Below are positions 35,768-43,802 of a stretch of DNA of 64,000 bases, piece by piece. The stretch comes from Streptomyces sulphureus DSM 40104 (GTDB lineage Bacteria > Actinomycetota > Actinomycetes > Streptomycetales > Streptomycetaceae). Where the stretch lies: contig NZ_KB905816.1 of NCBI RefSeq assembly GCF_000381025.1, forward strand, positions 248,001 through 312,000. Direction: 5' to 3'. The notes beneath the pieces are model-generated. The model saw only the letters and a list, made by a program, of their open reading frames with translations. It did no database searches and was not told the DNA's origin. Numbering within the stretch: position 1 is the stretch's first letter; each line of letters opens with the position of its first letter. The position numbers and the translations under genes are program-made.

Positions 35768-35836
35768 CCTCCGAGGGGCGGACCACGTCGGGGGTGACTG
35801 TTCGCGACGCCCGCAGGCCGGCGGGCGGCGGGTAGT

Positions 35837-35870
35837 CCACGCCTCGGGCGCCCGGGCGCCCGAGGCGTGG
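35837..35870. repeat. Perfect 34-base palindrome
   Basis: Two 17-base arms without spacer (35837-35853 and 35854-35870), the left arm being CCACGCCTCGGGCGCCC. It lies in the 379-base gap (35729-36107) between the aldo/keto reductase gene and the end of the FUSC gene, 237 bases beyond the FUSC stop. It may be a cruciform-forming terminator; the rest of the gap (35871-36107) shows no gene. Confidence 0.7.
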
Positions 35871-36107
35871 CCCCCGGGGGTCCCGACGCAGCCGCCGGTA
35901 CCGCGAGCGGGGCTCGGAACCGGGCTCGTCGAGGCGGTCCGGGGCATGTCGGTGCAGCGGCAGCGCCGCGGCGCACTTCCCTCGGGCGCACGGCGCCGGT
36001 GCGCGAACACGCCTGCTCCACGCGACCGTTCGCCGGCATCGGCGCACGCACAACGCTCACGCAGGCAGTCAGCAGCGGCACAGCGCCAGGGCCCGGAGCG
36101 CCCCGGC

Positions 36108-38090
36108 TCACGCCGCCGGAGTGAACACCCCCACTCCACGCAACCGTTCGGCAGCATCACCGAGCGCGCGACGCTCGCGCGCCGGAGCGCCGGGGTGGGT
36201 GAACGCGCGCCGCTCCTCGAGGCGGCGACCCGCGCACGCGAGTATCCCGACCGTCTCCTGCACGGACGCGGCCTCGGGTGGCGGAGCCCCGTTGGCGAGG
36301 CGCACGGCGCAGGCGGTCGCCGCGTCGACGACGCGTTCGGCCGTCGCCATCGCCGGCAGCCACTCGTGCATCCGCCCGCGCAGCCAGGGGAGTTCGGCGG
36401 ACGCCGTCTCCGCGAGGCCGCGCGCCTCCGCGAGCGCGCGGTAGGCGGCTCTGCGCAGGGCCCTGCGGTGCGCCACGGACTCGGTGTCGTCCGGCCCGGC
36501 TGCAAGGGCGAGTCGCACGTACTCCTCGGTGAGGCGCAGCCCGACGACGAACCGGTGCCCGACCCGCGCCCCGGGCCCGAAGACCAGCGGCAGGTGGCCT
36601 ACGAGCAGTGCGAGTCCGCACGCGATCGCCGTGTGGGTGAGGCGGGCGCCCGCGGCCTGGGTGTCCCCCGCCGTGAAGACCATCGCGAGCACCATCACCG
36701 TCGCCACAGCGGTCTGTCCGGCGAAGTGCCGCCCGGCGACCGGCACCGCGGCACCGGCGGCCCCTGCGACGATGACGGGCCACCACGGCCCGCCGCCGAG
36801 CAGCCACAACAGCTCGAAGAGGAGCACCCCGACGGCGGTCCCCGCGAACCGGCTCACCGTCCGCGAGAAGAGCGGCCCCATGTCCGGCTTGACGAGGAAG
36901 GCCGCCGTGGCGGGCAGCCAGTACCAGTGCGCCGTGCTCAGCGGCTGCGCCGCGGCGGTGGCCGCCGAGACGGTGACCGCGACGCGCAGCCCGTACTCGC
37001 GCCCGGCGGCACCGAGCATGCGACCGCGCCGGCTCCGCCGCCGCACGGCCGCGTCGAGGGTGTGGGGCCCGGCCGCGGTGGTCGGTTCGTTCCGGGCGAA
37101 GACCTGTGCCGCCTCGAAGAGCGCACGGTCGAAGGAGGCGCGCGCCGGGGTGTCCGAGGCGGGCGCCGGGAGCCACCCCGGCAGCGCGCCGGTGCGCGCG
37201 GCGGCGGCGAGCCGCCGCGGCCCTTCGGCGACGCGCGCCGGGAGAAGACACCCCTCCCACAGCAGCGCGACGCTCGCTTCGCAGAGCGCCGTGGCCGCGG
37301 CGAACCGCCCGGCGAGGAGCGCCTCTTCGACGCGGCCCGAGCGGCGCAGGGTGCGCAGGACCCTCCGCATCCGGAGTGCCTCGTCCGCACGGTCGAGTGC
37401 CGTTGTGAGACGCCGGCGCGCGGCCTCGGCTCCGGGCCGTCCCGCCGCTTCCAGTGCGTCGGCGAGCGCCTCGTAGACGCCGGCGACCGCCGCGCGTTCC
37501 CCGTCGAGCGCACCGGCACGCGCGCCCGGCGTACGCAGCAGCACCCGGAGGAGCAGGAGCCAGCCCGCACCACCGAGGAAGCAGAGCGCCTTCAGCCAGG
37601 CGTCGCCCGGCAGCGGCATCCCCGCGCCGACGGCCGTCGCCACCGTTAGCTGCATACCGGCGGCCGAGAGCACGGGCCCGCTCACGCTCACCGCGCCCGA
37701 GACGAGTCCGACGGCGAAAAGCAGCGGCACGGCCCACCAGCCCGAGGCCACCAGCGCCGCGAAGACGCTGCCGAGCAGGATGCCGAAAGCCCCTGCGAGC
37801 GCAGGCACACCGATGTGCGCAATGCCCGTACGCCGCGTGCCCGGACGGTCGTTGACGCCGGCGAGCATGGCGCCGACGCCCGCGAGCACGCCTGCCGCCG
37901 GGTGTCCCGCGAGGGTGGCGAGGACGAGGAGCGGTCCCGCGCTGAGCGCTCCGCGGAAGACGGCCTGCCAGGGCATGGGGCCCCGCTGCCAGTGGAAGAG
38001 GTGCGCCAGCCAGGGCGGCAGCACGGCGCGCGTGCGGGACTCGGAAGGTATGCGGGGTGCGGGTTGCGGACGGTGCGGTGTCCTGTGCAC
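36108..38090 (-). CDS. FUSC-family integral membrane protein (aromatic acid exporter-like)
   Basis: 660 residues with two blocks of membrane segments: N-terminal (about residues 30-170: LSAGPLLVLATLAGHPAAGVLAGVGAMLAGVNDRPG, PALAGAFGILLGSVFAALVASGWWAVPLLFAVGLVSG) and a second one near 390-530 with a repeat of the same fold (TAAFLVKPDMGPLFSRTVSRFAGTAVGVLLFELLWLLGGGPWWPV). The two-block plan with soluble domains between and after is typical of FUSC/YccS proteins, some of which export aromatic acids. GTG 38090 is chosen for the GAGGAGG just upstream. Monocistronic; substrate unknown. Confidence 0.82.
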   Translation of the reverse strand: MHRTPHRPQPAPRIPSESRTRAVLPPWLAHLFHWQRGPMPWQAVFRGALSAGPLLVLATLAGHPAAGVLAGVGAMLAGVNDRPGTRRTGIAHIGVPALAGAFGILLGSVFAALVASGWWAVPLLFAVGLVSGAVSVSGPVLSAAGMQLTVATAVGAGMPLPGDAWLKALCFLGGAGWLLLLRVLLRTPGARAGALDGERAAVAGVYEALADALEAAGRPGAEAARRRLTTALDRADEALRMRRVLRTLRRSGRVEEALLAGRFAAATALCEASVALLWEGCLLPARVAEGPRRLAAAARTGALPGWLPAPASDTPARASFDRALFEAAQVFARNEPTTAAGPHTLDAAVRRRSRRGRMLGAAGREYGLRVAVTVSAATAAAQPLSTAHWYWLPATAAFLVKPDMGPLFSRTVSRFAGTAVGVLLFELLWLLGGGPWWPVIVAGAAGAAVPVAGRHFAGQTAVATVMVLAMVFTAGDTQAAGARLTHTAIACGLALLVGHLPLVFGPGARVGHRFVVGLRLTEEYVRLALAAGPDDTESVAHRRALRRAAYRALAEARGLAETASAELPWLRGRMHEWLPAMATAERVVDAATACAVRLANGAPPPEAASVQETVGILACAGRRLEERRAFTHPGAPARERRALGDAAERLRGVGVFTPAA

Positions 38091-38526
38091 TTGCCTCCTC
38101 GTCGGTGGGGACGATCCGGCGGGCGGCGCTGGCCGACGGCATGCTGCAACCATCCAGCCTAACGGAGGCCCGCCCCCGGGCCGCATTACGCCCGACGCCT
38201 TGCAGCCGGTGTCACTGACCGGCAACTCTGCGCAATCGTTGCGGAGTTGGACTGAGCCGGTGCGGTGGCATTCGCATTGCTACACAGCGCATCCACTCAT
38301 GCGCTTAGAGGGACTGCCCGTACTGATCCTGGGTTCGGGGCTCGGGGCACAACGAGAACGCGCCCGAAAGCATCCGGCGCCGTGGCCCTGCGCCAACTCC
38401 CCGACCACCGGTGGGTTTACAGGCACCAATCACCGAACTCCCGCGCTCGGAAACGGACTTGCCACGCAGACGCACACACCGGCAGCGCAGGGGGAGCACA
38501 GTCCGCAGCCACACCAGCACCGTCGA
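38091..38526. other. FUSC promoter region with an interrupted dyad
   Basis: 436 bases between the FUSC start and the end of the DoxX frame. The dyad CAACTCTGCGCAA-TCG-TTGCGGAGTTG at 38223-38249 has matching CAACTC and TTGCG/CGCAA halves and lies 133 bases before the FUSC start; it may bind a regulator. No convincing gene. Confidence 0.45.
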
Positions 38527-39165
38527 TCACCGCGAGGAGCGAACACGCCCACCTCGACTCTGCGACCGCCCCTTGACCCCACGGCACCGGTTCTTCAGCC
38601 AACCTGCCTTCGCCGCAGACGCGTTGGCCCACCCGGACTCACCCGGGCCGCGCTGCGAGGCACGGGGCCCTCCGCCCGACGGATGCGCAGTGGGCCGGGA
38701 CCGCCCGCCGGCGCCGTGGTGCCGGGGGCAGTGCGCGGCGCCGCCGCCGTGCGCGGTGTGGCGGTGCGTGTGACGCGGTGTGCCGGCGACGGCGAGCAGG
38801 CCGCCGAGGACGGCCGCGTTCTTGCCGAACTGGGTTCGGTGGCCGCTGCGCGCCTCGGCCTCGTCGTGCTGCCACCAGGCGTGGCCCGCGTAGGTCGTCG
38901 GGACGAGGGAGGCGGCGAGCACCAGCGCAGAGACGCGGGGCAGCCGGCCGACCGAGAGTGAGGCCCCCGCGAGGAGCTGCACGGCTGCGTTGGCCCGCAC
39001 CAGCAGGACATCGTCGTCGGGGAGGAACGGCAAATACCCGCGGAGCTGCTCCAGCGTCCCCTTGGCGAGGTCGGCACGCGGTTCGGGGTTCCGCAGGGTG
39101 TCGATCCCGCTGCTGAGGAAGAGCGAGCCGAGCATCGGGCGGGCGGCGATCTGGAGGAGTCTCAT
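38527..39165 (-). CDS. DoxX family membrane protein with unusual histidine-rich tail
   Basis: 212 residues. The first 130 are a normal DoxX domain: ARPMLGSLFLSSGIDTLRNPEPRADLAKG, LLVRANAAVQLLAGASLSVGRLPRVSALVLAASLVPTTYAGHAWW and the closing FGKNAAVLGGLLAVAG, with about four membrane segments. Beyond this it continues for about 80 residues as TPRHTHRHTAHGGGAAHCPRHHG and then an arginine/serine-rich stretch, unlike the short tail of the family. Either the natural stop was lost by mutation or frameshift, or the His-rich tail is real. ATG at 39165 with GAGGTAGAG upstream. Divergent from the SDR gene. Confidence 0.75.
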   Translation of the reverse strand: MRLLQIAARPMLGSLFLSSGIDTLRNPEPRADLAKGTLEQLRGYLPFLPDDDVLLVRANAAVQLLAGASLSVGRLPRVSALVLAASLVPTTYAGHAWWQHDEAEARSGHRTQFGKNAAVLGGLLAVAGTPRHTHRHTAHGGGAAHCPRHHGAGGRSRPTAHPSGGGPRASQRGPGESGWANASAAKAGWLKNRCRGVKGRSQSRGGRVRSSR

Positions 39166-39434
39166 CTCTACCTCTGTCTGGCTCGGTGACGCGTGAGACC
39201 GGTGGCGCAGGACGGGCGCGCGACGCCGCGCACGGGGAGGCGCCGGCGCCCGCAACAGGGCACCCCTCTGTGCCTACCCCTTGCTCCCCGCCCGACGGCT
39301 GCGGGGCCGGGCTGCTTCACCCGGTCGGCGCCCGAGCTGGTGCACGCGCCCGCGCACGCGGCGAGCGTGAGTGCGGGCCGCACGCACGCCGCGGCCCGTT
39401 CCGAGAGGCGCTGCCGGAAGGTCGTGAGGGACAC

Positions 39435-40202
39435 GTGAGCATCACCGACTACCGCACGGAGTTCGACGGCAAGACCGCCCTCATCACCGGCGCCGCCTCG
39501 GGGATCGGACTGGCGATCACGCGCCGGCTCGCGGCGGGAGGCGCCGCGGTCGTCCTCGCCGACTACAACGAGGAGGGCGCGGCCGACGCCGCGGCCGAAC
39601 TCCAGAACTCCGGTACGCGCGCCGCCTCCGTCTTCGTCGACGTGACGGACGCGGCCTCCACCTCGGCGGCGGTCAGGTTCGCGGCCGACGCCTTCGGCGG
39701 CCTCAACCTGGCCGTCAACAACGCGGGCGTGGCCGGCCCCTCCCAGCCGACGGGCGCCTACGACACCGACGCATGGAGCCAGGTCATCGCCGTGAACCTC
39801 ACGGGTGTCTTCCACTCGCTCCGCTTCGAACTGCCGATCCTCGCCGACGAAGGCGGCGGCGCCGTCGTCAACCTGTCCTCCGTCCTCGGCGTCAACGGAT
39901 TCGCCGGCTCCCCCGCCTGCGTCGCGGCGAACCACGGCGTGATCGGCCTCACCAAGACGGCGGCCCTCGAGTACGCGCCGCAGGGCGTCCGCGTCAACGC
40001 TCTCGGACCCGGCTTCGTCGACACCCCGCTCCTCGGCCGCATCGACCTCACGGAGCGCGAGGAGCTGATCTCGCGGCACCCGCAGGGCCGTCTCGGCACC
40101 CCCGAGGAGATGGCCGAGGTCGCGGCCTTCCTCCTCAGCGATCGGGCCTCGTTCGTCGAGGGGAGCTTCCACCTCGTCGACGGGGGCTACTCGGCGCAGT
40201 GA
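39435..40202 (+). CDS. SDR-family protein with substituted catalytic Tyr and Lys
   Basis: 255 residues, classical SDR in outline: cofactor motif TGAASGIG (18-25), NNAG (95-98), Ser148 in NLSS, and C-terminal VDGGYSAQ. The YxxxK active site is missing: where close relatives read Y-V-A-A-K this protein reads Cys162-V-A-A-Asn166 (codons TGC at 39918 and AAC at 39930, each one base from TAC and AAG). Without both residues normal SDR catalysis is not expected. GTG start with GAGGG upstream; the longer frame from 39186 lies in promoter sequence. Neighbours give no pathway. It may be a binding or regulatory protein, or a recently inactivated gene. Confidence 0.85.
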   Translation: MSITDYRTEFDGKTALITGAASGIGLAITRRLAAGGAAVVLADYNEEGAADAAAELQNSGTRAASVFVDVTDAASTSAAVRFAADAFGGLNLAVNNAGVAGPSQPTGAYDTDAWSQVIAVNLTGVFHSLRFELPILADEGGGAVVNLSSVLGVNGFAGSPACVAANHGVIGLTKTAALEYAPQGVRVNALGPGFVDTPLLGRIDLTEREELISRHPQGRLGTPEEMAEVAAFLLSDRASFVEGSFHLVDGGYSAQ

Positions 40203-40223
40203 CGGGCGGGCGACACGCCGAAG

Positions 40224-40262
40224 CCGCGGCCGACGGCGGGCGTCGGACGGTGCCGGCCGCGG
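40224..40262. terminator. Probable terminator between convergent SDR and DUF5709 genes
   Basis: Stem CCGCGGCCG / CGGCCGCGG (9 base pairs) with a 21-base GC-rich loop that can pair further, in the 71-base gap between convergent genes. Confidence 0.55.
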
Positions 40263-40273
40263 GCGGGGCGCGG

Positions 40274-40807
40274 TCAACGGTCGAGGTCGGCGTCGTCGGA
40301 GAGCCCCTCGGCTTCCTCCCAGTCCCGGATGTCGGTGGTCCGCGGCGGCTTCTCGTCCTCGTCCTTGAGGACGTGGACGGCGGCCTCCTCCGCGCCGGCG
40401 GCACCGGCGTCGACGCCCTCGTCCCAGGCGAGTTGCTCGGGGTCGTCGACGGGGTGCGTTCCCTCGTCGCCTGCGAGGAGGCGGCCGGACCTCGGTCCCG
40501 GACCGCCTTCCCATCTGTCGTCGACCGGTTCGGGGTCGTCGACCTCGCCCGTCGGTGCGGCCTCGGAGCCCGGCTCCGGCTGCTCCTCGGCGAGGAGCTC
40601 GTCGTGGGTCTCGCCTTCGCGCTGCTCCTCGACGGTGTTGCCGTAGCGCTCGCCTCTCGACCAGCGGTCCGACGGCAGGATGCCCGCGTCGAGCGGGTCC
40701 GGCTCCAGTTCGTCGGCGTCGAACTCGTCCGAGTCGAGGGCCTCCGACTTCTCCAGGTCCGCATCGACGGCGAACTCCGGCTGTGCTTCCTCGTTCGGGT
40801 CGGTCAT
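40274..40807 (-). CDS. DUF5709 family acidic protein
   Basis: 177 residues, very acidic (about a quarter Asp/Glu), no membrane segment or signal. Blocks LEPDPLDAGILPSDRWSRGERYGNTVEEQREGETHDELLAEE and a C-terminal AVHVLKDEDE are typical of DUF5709 proteins of Streptomyces; no function is known. ATG at 40807 with AAGGGG upstream. It is followed upstream by the baeRF3 gene in the same direction after a 52-base gap. Confidence 0.78.
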   Translation of the reverse strand: MTDPNEEAQPEFAVDADLEKSEALDSDEFDADELEPDPLDAGILPSDRWSRGERYGNTVEEQREGETHDELLAEEQPEPGSEAAPTGEVDDPEPVDDRWEGGPGPRSGRLLAGDEGTHPVDDPEQLAWDEGVDAGAAGAEEAAVHVLKDEDEKPPRTTDIRDWEEAEGLSDDADLDR

Positions 40808-40859
40808 CTCGCTGCCCCTTTCGGTACGGGGGGTCGCGCGCCCCACGGTGCCGCGCTGG

Positions 40860-41996
40860 TCAGGCCGCTGTCCAGGAGTACCGGACGACGCCTGCGATGC
40901 GCCCGTGCTCGGCGAGGGTGCCCTCGGGTACGAAGAAGACTTCGGCGTCGGTGGAGAGCGCCGTCTCCACCGTCTCGTCGACGATGTCGTCGACGAGGCC
41001 CTCTTCCAGGCCGGCGGCGCGGGCCTCCTCGTCGGAGACCGGCCGGAGGTGGCCCTCCTCGATGCGGACGGTCTCGCGGTAGCTCTCCTCGACGACGAGG
41101 AGGCTCAACCGCGCCTCGTGGGCGCTCGTCCAGACCTCGTCGAGGCCCGCGGCGAAGGTGCGGTTGCCGCGTGCGCTGCCGAGCCGCTCCAGGGCGTACG
41201 CCGTGCGGCGCTCGTCGAGTTCGGCGAGCGCCGGCTCCAGCGCAGCGGCGAGGACATGGCCGGGCGCGTCCGCGAGCCCGCCCTTCGCGAGGACGGCGTC
41301 GGCGGAACGGGCGTGGTGCGCGCCGACGTCCTCCAGCGCGCTGAGGCCCTGGCGCAACGCCACGAGGCAGAGCCGCCGCGGCTCTGCCTCCAGCAACCGA
41401 CCGAGCGCTGCGTCGACGGCGCGGAGGTACTGGAGGACCGCCTCCTGCCGGTAGCCGGAGGGCGCCACGGTCTCGCGCGCCGTCAGCTCGACGCCCTCCT
41501 CGATCGGCGCCTCGACCGGGAAGCCGTCCCGCCGCACCTCGGTGACCTGCAAGTCGCTGCCGCTCCAGAGGTGGGCGCGACGCTCGTCGAAGCACAAGAC
41601 CCAGTAGCGGCTCGCCTGGACGGTGGCCGCGACGAGGTTGCGGGTGAGGAAGGTCTCCCCGACGACGACGCGCTCGCCCGCCGACCGCGGCAGGTACCAG
41701 ACCTGGTGCTCGCCCTGCGCGGCGAAGAGCACGAGGGTGTCGAGCGCGTGGACGTGGTCGACCTCCTCCTCGGCCAGTTCGAGTTGGGCCATGACGTCCG
41801 CGCGGACGTCCTCGGCGACGTGCGCGTCGTCGTGGAGCCGCTTGGCGACGCCCGCGACGAGGTTCCGCACGCGCACCGGGTCCTGCTGGTTGTCGGGCCG
41901 GGTGCGGTGCGTCGGCACCACGAGGGTGACCGCCGGGTAGGGGCGGGGCTCCCGGAGCGCGGCGAGCACGGCGTCGGAGAGGTCGGTGGTACGCAT
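40860..41996 (-). CDS. baeRF3-type (archaeo-eukaryotic release factor-like) protein
   Basis: 378 residues. The opening AVTLVVPTHRTRPDNQQDPVRVRNLVAGVAKRL, the central RYWVLCFDERRAHLWSG, and the C-terminal region LEDVGAHHARSADAVLAKGG with VETALSTDAEVFFVPEGTLAEHGRIAGVVRY match the bacterial release-factor-1-like family 3, related to eRF1/Pelota folds and proposed to act on stalled ribosomes or RNA. Sometimes labelled 'chemotaxis protein' in databases without basis. Probably co-transcribed with the DUF5709 gene. Divergent from the ribosomal protein gene rpmE2. Confidence 0.8.
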   Translation of the reverse strand: MRTTDLSDAVLAALREPRPYPAVTLVVPTHRTRPDNQQDPVRVRNLVAGVAKRLHDDAHVAEDVRADVMAQLELAEEEVDHVHALDTLVLFAAQGEHQVWYLPRSAGERVVVGETFLTRNLVAATVQASRYWVLCFDERRAHLWSGSDLQVTEVRRDGFPVEAPIEEGVELTARETVAPSGYRQEAVLQYLRAVDAALGRLLEAEPRRLCLVALRQGLSALEDVGAHHARSADAVLAKGGLADAPGHVLAAALEPALAELDERRTAYALERLGSARGNRTFAAGLDEVWTSAHEARLSLLVVEESYRETVRIEEGHLRPVSDEEARAAGLEEGLVDDIVDETVETALSTDAEVFFVPEGTLAEHGRIAGVVRYSWTAA

Positions 41997-42237
41997 CCAT
42001 GCCTCGTTCTCGAAGGGGACGGGCCGCCCTCTCAGGATCACGCCGCTCCGGGGCGTGCGCACGTCGGAGTGGGCGCGGGCGCGGGCGTCCGCGGATGCCG
42101 GGGCGCGGGCGCCGACGTAGCCTGAAGTCGCCCGGCGCGTACGCCGATGCGTGCGCCGGGCGGAATTGCTGCCGAGAGCCGCGGGCGGCCTCACACGAGG
42201 GCAGCGCCGAGCGCCTGCGGCGGACAGGGAGCGAGTC

Positions 42238-42507
42238 GTGAAGCCAGACAGCCATCCCGACTACCACCCCGTGGTCTTCCGCGACCAGGCGGCGGGCTAC
42301 GCCTTCCTGACCCGGTCGACGGCCACCAGCGACCAGACCATCGAGTGGGACGACGGCGGCACCTACCCTGTCGTCGACGTGGAGATCTCCTCGGAGAGCC
42401 ACCCCTTCTACACCGGCAGGGCGAGGGTGGTCGACACCCAGGGGCAGGTCGCCAAGTTCCAGCGCAGGTACGGCAGTTCCGCACAGGAGGGTCAGGAGAA
42501 CTCATGA
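42238..42507 (+). CDS. rpmE2: 50S ribosomal protein L31 type B (zinc-free)
   Basis: 89 residues with the type B L31 pattern: [41 protein letters not shown] and AKFQRRYG. It has no Cys, so it cannot bind zinc as the C+ paralogue does; such copies replace the zinc form under zinc limitation and are commonly repressed by Zur. I looked for a Zur-like TGAAAAT-type palindrome in the 240 bases upstream and saw none. GTG start with AGGGAG upstream. A small acidic protein gene overlaps its stop by four bases. Confidence 0.92.
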   Translation: MKPDSHPDYHPVVFRDQAAGYAFLTRSTATSDQTIEWDDGGTYPVVDVEISSESHPFYTGRARVVDTQGQVAKFQRRYGSSAQEGQENS

Positions 42508-42695
42508 GCGACACCGAAGGGGAGCCCGAGCTCCCGAGCTCGGACGAGGTCCTCCACGCGGCCCCCAGCAGCGACCCGACCCCCGAGGACGTCGTCCTCG
42601 CCTCTGGGCGCGACATGACGCCCGAGAACCTGGAGTGGGCACGCAAGCGGCTCGCCGAAGAGGGGCGGGCAGCGCTCGACAAGGAGCTTCCGTAG
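42504..42695 (+). CDS. Small acidic hypothetical protein coupled to rpmE2
   Basis: 63 residues: [17 protein letters not shown], then [30 protein letters not shown], predicted helical at the C-terminus. No family that I can name. ATG overlaps the rpmE2 stop (ATGA) and AGGAG lies upstream, so translation is real in all likelihood and coupled to rpmE2. A role in ribosome or zinc-stress biology is possible only by association. Confidence 0.72.
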   Translation: MSDTEGEPELPSSDEVLHAAPSSDPTPEDVVLASGRDMTPENLEWARKRLAEEGRAALDKELP

Positions 42696-42772
42696 GGCGA
42701 ACCGAACAGCAGACGGGACCAGTTGAGGACCCGGCCCCGGCATCGGGCGAGATGCAGGACGCACCCCCTGCC

Positions 42773-43735
42773 TCACGTCCCGGACGAAGCCGACACCAGG
42801 GCCTCCCCGGCCTCCGTGCGCACGTACAGCACCGAGCGGCCCGCACGCGCCCGGGAGACGAGACCGGCGTCGAGGAGGACGCGCAGGTGTCGTCCGACGG
42901 AGCCGAGTCCGTGGCCGGTGAGTGCGACGAGGCGGGTCGTGGACTTGGGGGTGGCGAGCAGGTCGAGCACGACGGCGCGCCCCCGGCCGAGCAGACGCCC
43001 CAGGGCGTCCGGCGGTCCGGGCGCATCGTCGTCCGCGAGGGCTCCGGCGCAGGGGTAGACGACCGCGTAACTGCTGTCGCGCCAGCAGAACCAGCCGGTC
43101 GCCACGGTGACGGGTACGAACGCCAGCCCCACCGCGTCGAGTTGGCGGGGCGGATACGGGCGCGTGTTGATGTGGAGCCGGCCTCCGCCCAGCCAACGCA
43201 TACCGGGCTTGAGGTCGTCGAGGGCCGCGGCCCAACCACCCTGCGAGAGACGTTCGGTGCGTGAAAGGACGTCGGCCTCGAGCACGCGGCGTCTGCGTGG
43301 CCAGTACGGCAGGACGGCGGTGCGCCAGACCCAGGTGAGCAACTCGGCGGCGCGCACCGGGAGATCGTCACGGTGCAGGTGTGTCGGGAGGGGCCGGCCC
43401 AGTGCGTGGGCGAGGTCGCGGCGTGCCTCGTCGGGCGGGGTGTCCGCAACGGCGGCCACCTCTTGGGCGAAGGAGGCCCCAGGCGCGGGCACCGGGGTGA
43501 GGAACTCCGCGTTCCAGCGGGGCGCGAAGCCGGTGCGCACCAGGGCCGCGCTCGTCGGGTCGGCTGTCAACTTGCGTCGGTATGCCGGGAGATGGGCGGC
43601 GAGCCACTCCCGTTCGCCGCGGTGGGACCCGGTGCCGTTGTGGAGCAGTTTGAGGCTCGCCGTTGCCTCGGCGAGCGGCGAGAGGACGAAGCGTCCACCT
43701 GCCAGGGTGTCGGCACCGAGCTGCCACCAACCCAT
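42773..43735 (-). CDS. ArsR-type winged-helix regulator (DUF5937-like)
   Basis: 320 residues. A long N-terminal domain of unknown ligand (VLSPLAEATASLKLLHNG...REWLAAHLPAYRRKL) precedes a C-terminal ArsR winged helix at about 250-310 (VVLDLLATPKSTTRLVALTGHGLGSVGRHLRVLLDAGLVSRARAGRSVLYVRT). This plan is common in Streptomyces regulators next to MFS exporters. ATG at 43735 with AAGGGGG upstream. Divergent from the MFS gene; the 67-base gap holds a perfect palindrome, so it probably controls both genes. Confidence 0.85.
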   Translation of the reverse strand: MGWWQLGADTLAGGRFVLSPLAEATASLKLLHNGTGSHRGEREWLAAHLPAYRRKLTADPTSAALVRTGFAPRWNAEFLTPVPAPGASFAQEVAAVADTPPDEARRDLAHALGRPLPTHLHRDDLPVRAAELLTWVWRTAVLPYWPRRRRVLEADVLSRTERLSQGGWAAALDDLKPGMRWLGGGRLHINTRPYPPRQLDAVGLAFVPVTVATGWFCWRDSSYAVVYPCAGALADDDAPGPPDALGRLLGRGRAVVLDLLATPKSTTRLVALTGHGLGSVGRHLRVLLDAGLVSRARAGRSVLYVRTEAGEALVSASSGT

Positions 43736-43743
43736 CGTGCCCC

Positions 43744-43763
43744 CTTTCGCGTGCCCGCGAAAG
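43744..43763. promoter_or_regulatory. Operator between ArsR and MFS genes
   Basis: Perfect inverted repeat CTTTCGCG-TGCC-CGCGAAAG, 8 bases upstream of the ArsR start and 39 bases before the MFS start. Likely binding site of the ArsR protein. Confidence 0.65.
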
Positions 43764-43802
43764 AATACGGCGGCACGGCTCCGTCCGCGGAGGCTGCTCG
43801 GC

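Noticed and set aside
33283..35835. 850-codon open frame on the + strand across the peptidase and aldo-keto reductase genes
   Set aside because: Same reason: shadow of two well-recognised genes, no protein-like motifs.
38265..38632. Short frames upstream of the FUSC gene
   Set aside because: No family likeness and no ribosome site; the area looks regulatory.
42000..42237. Zur operator upstream of rpmE2
   Set aside because: Looked for an AT-rich TGAAAAT-type palindrome; the region is uniformly GC-rich and contains none.
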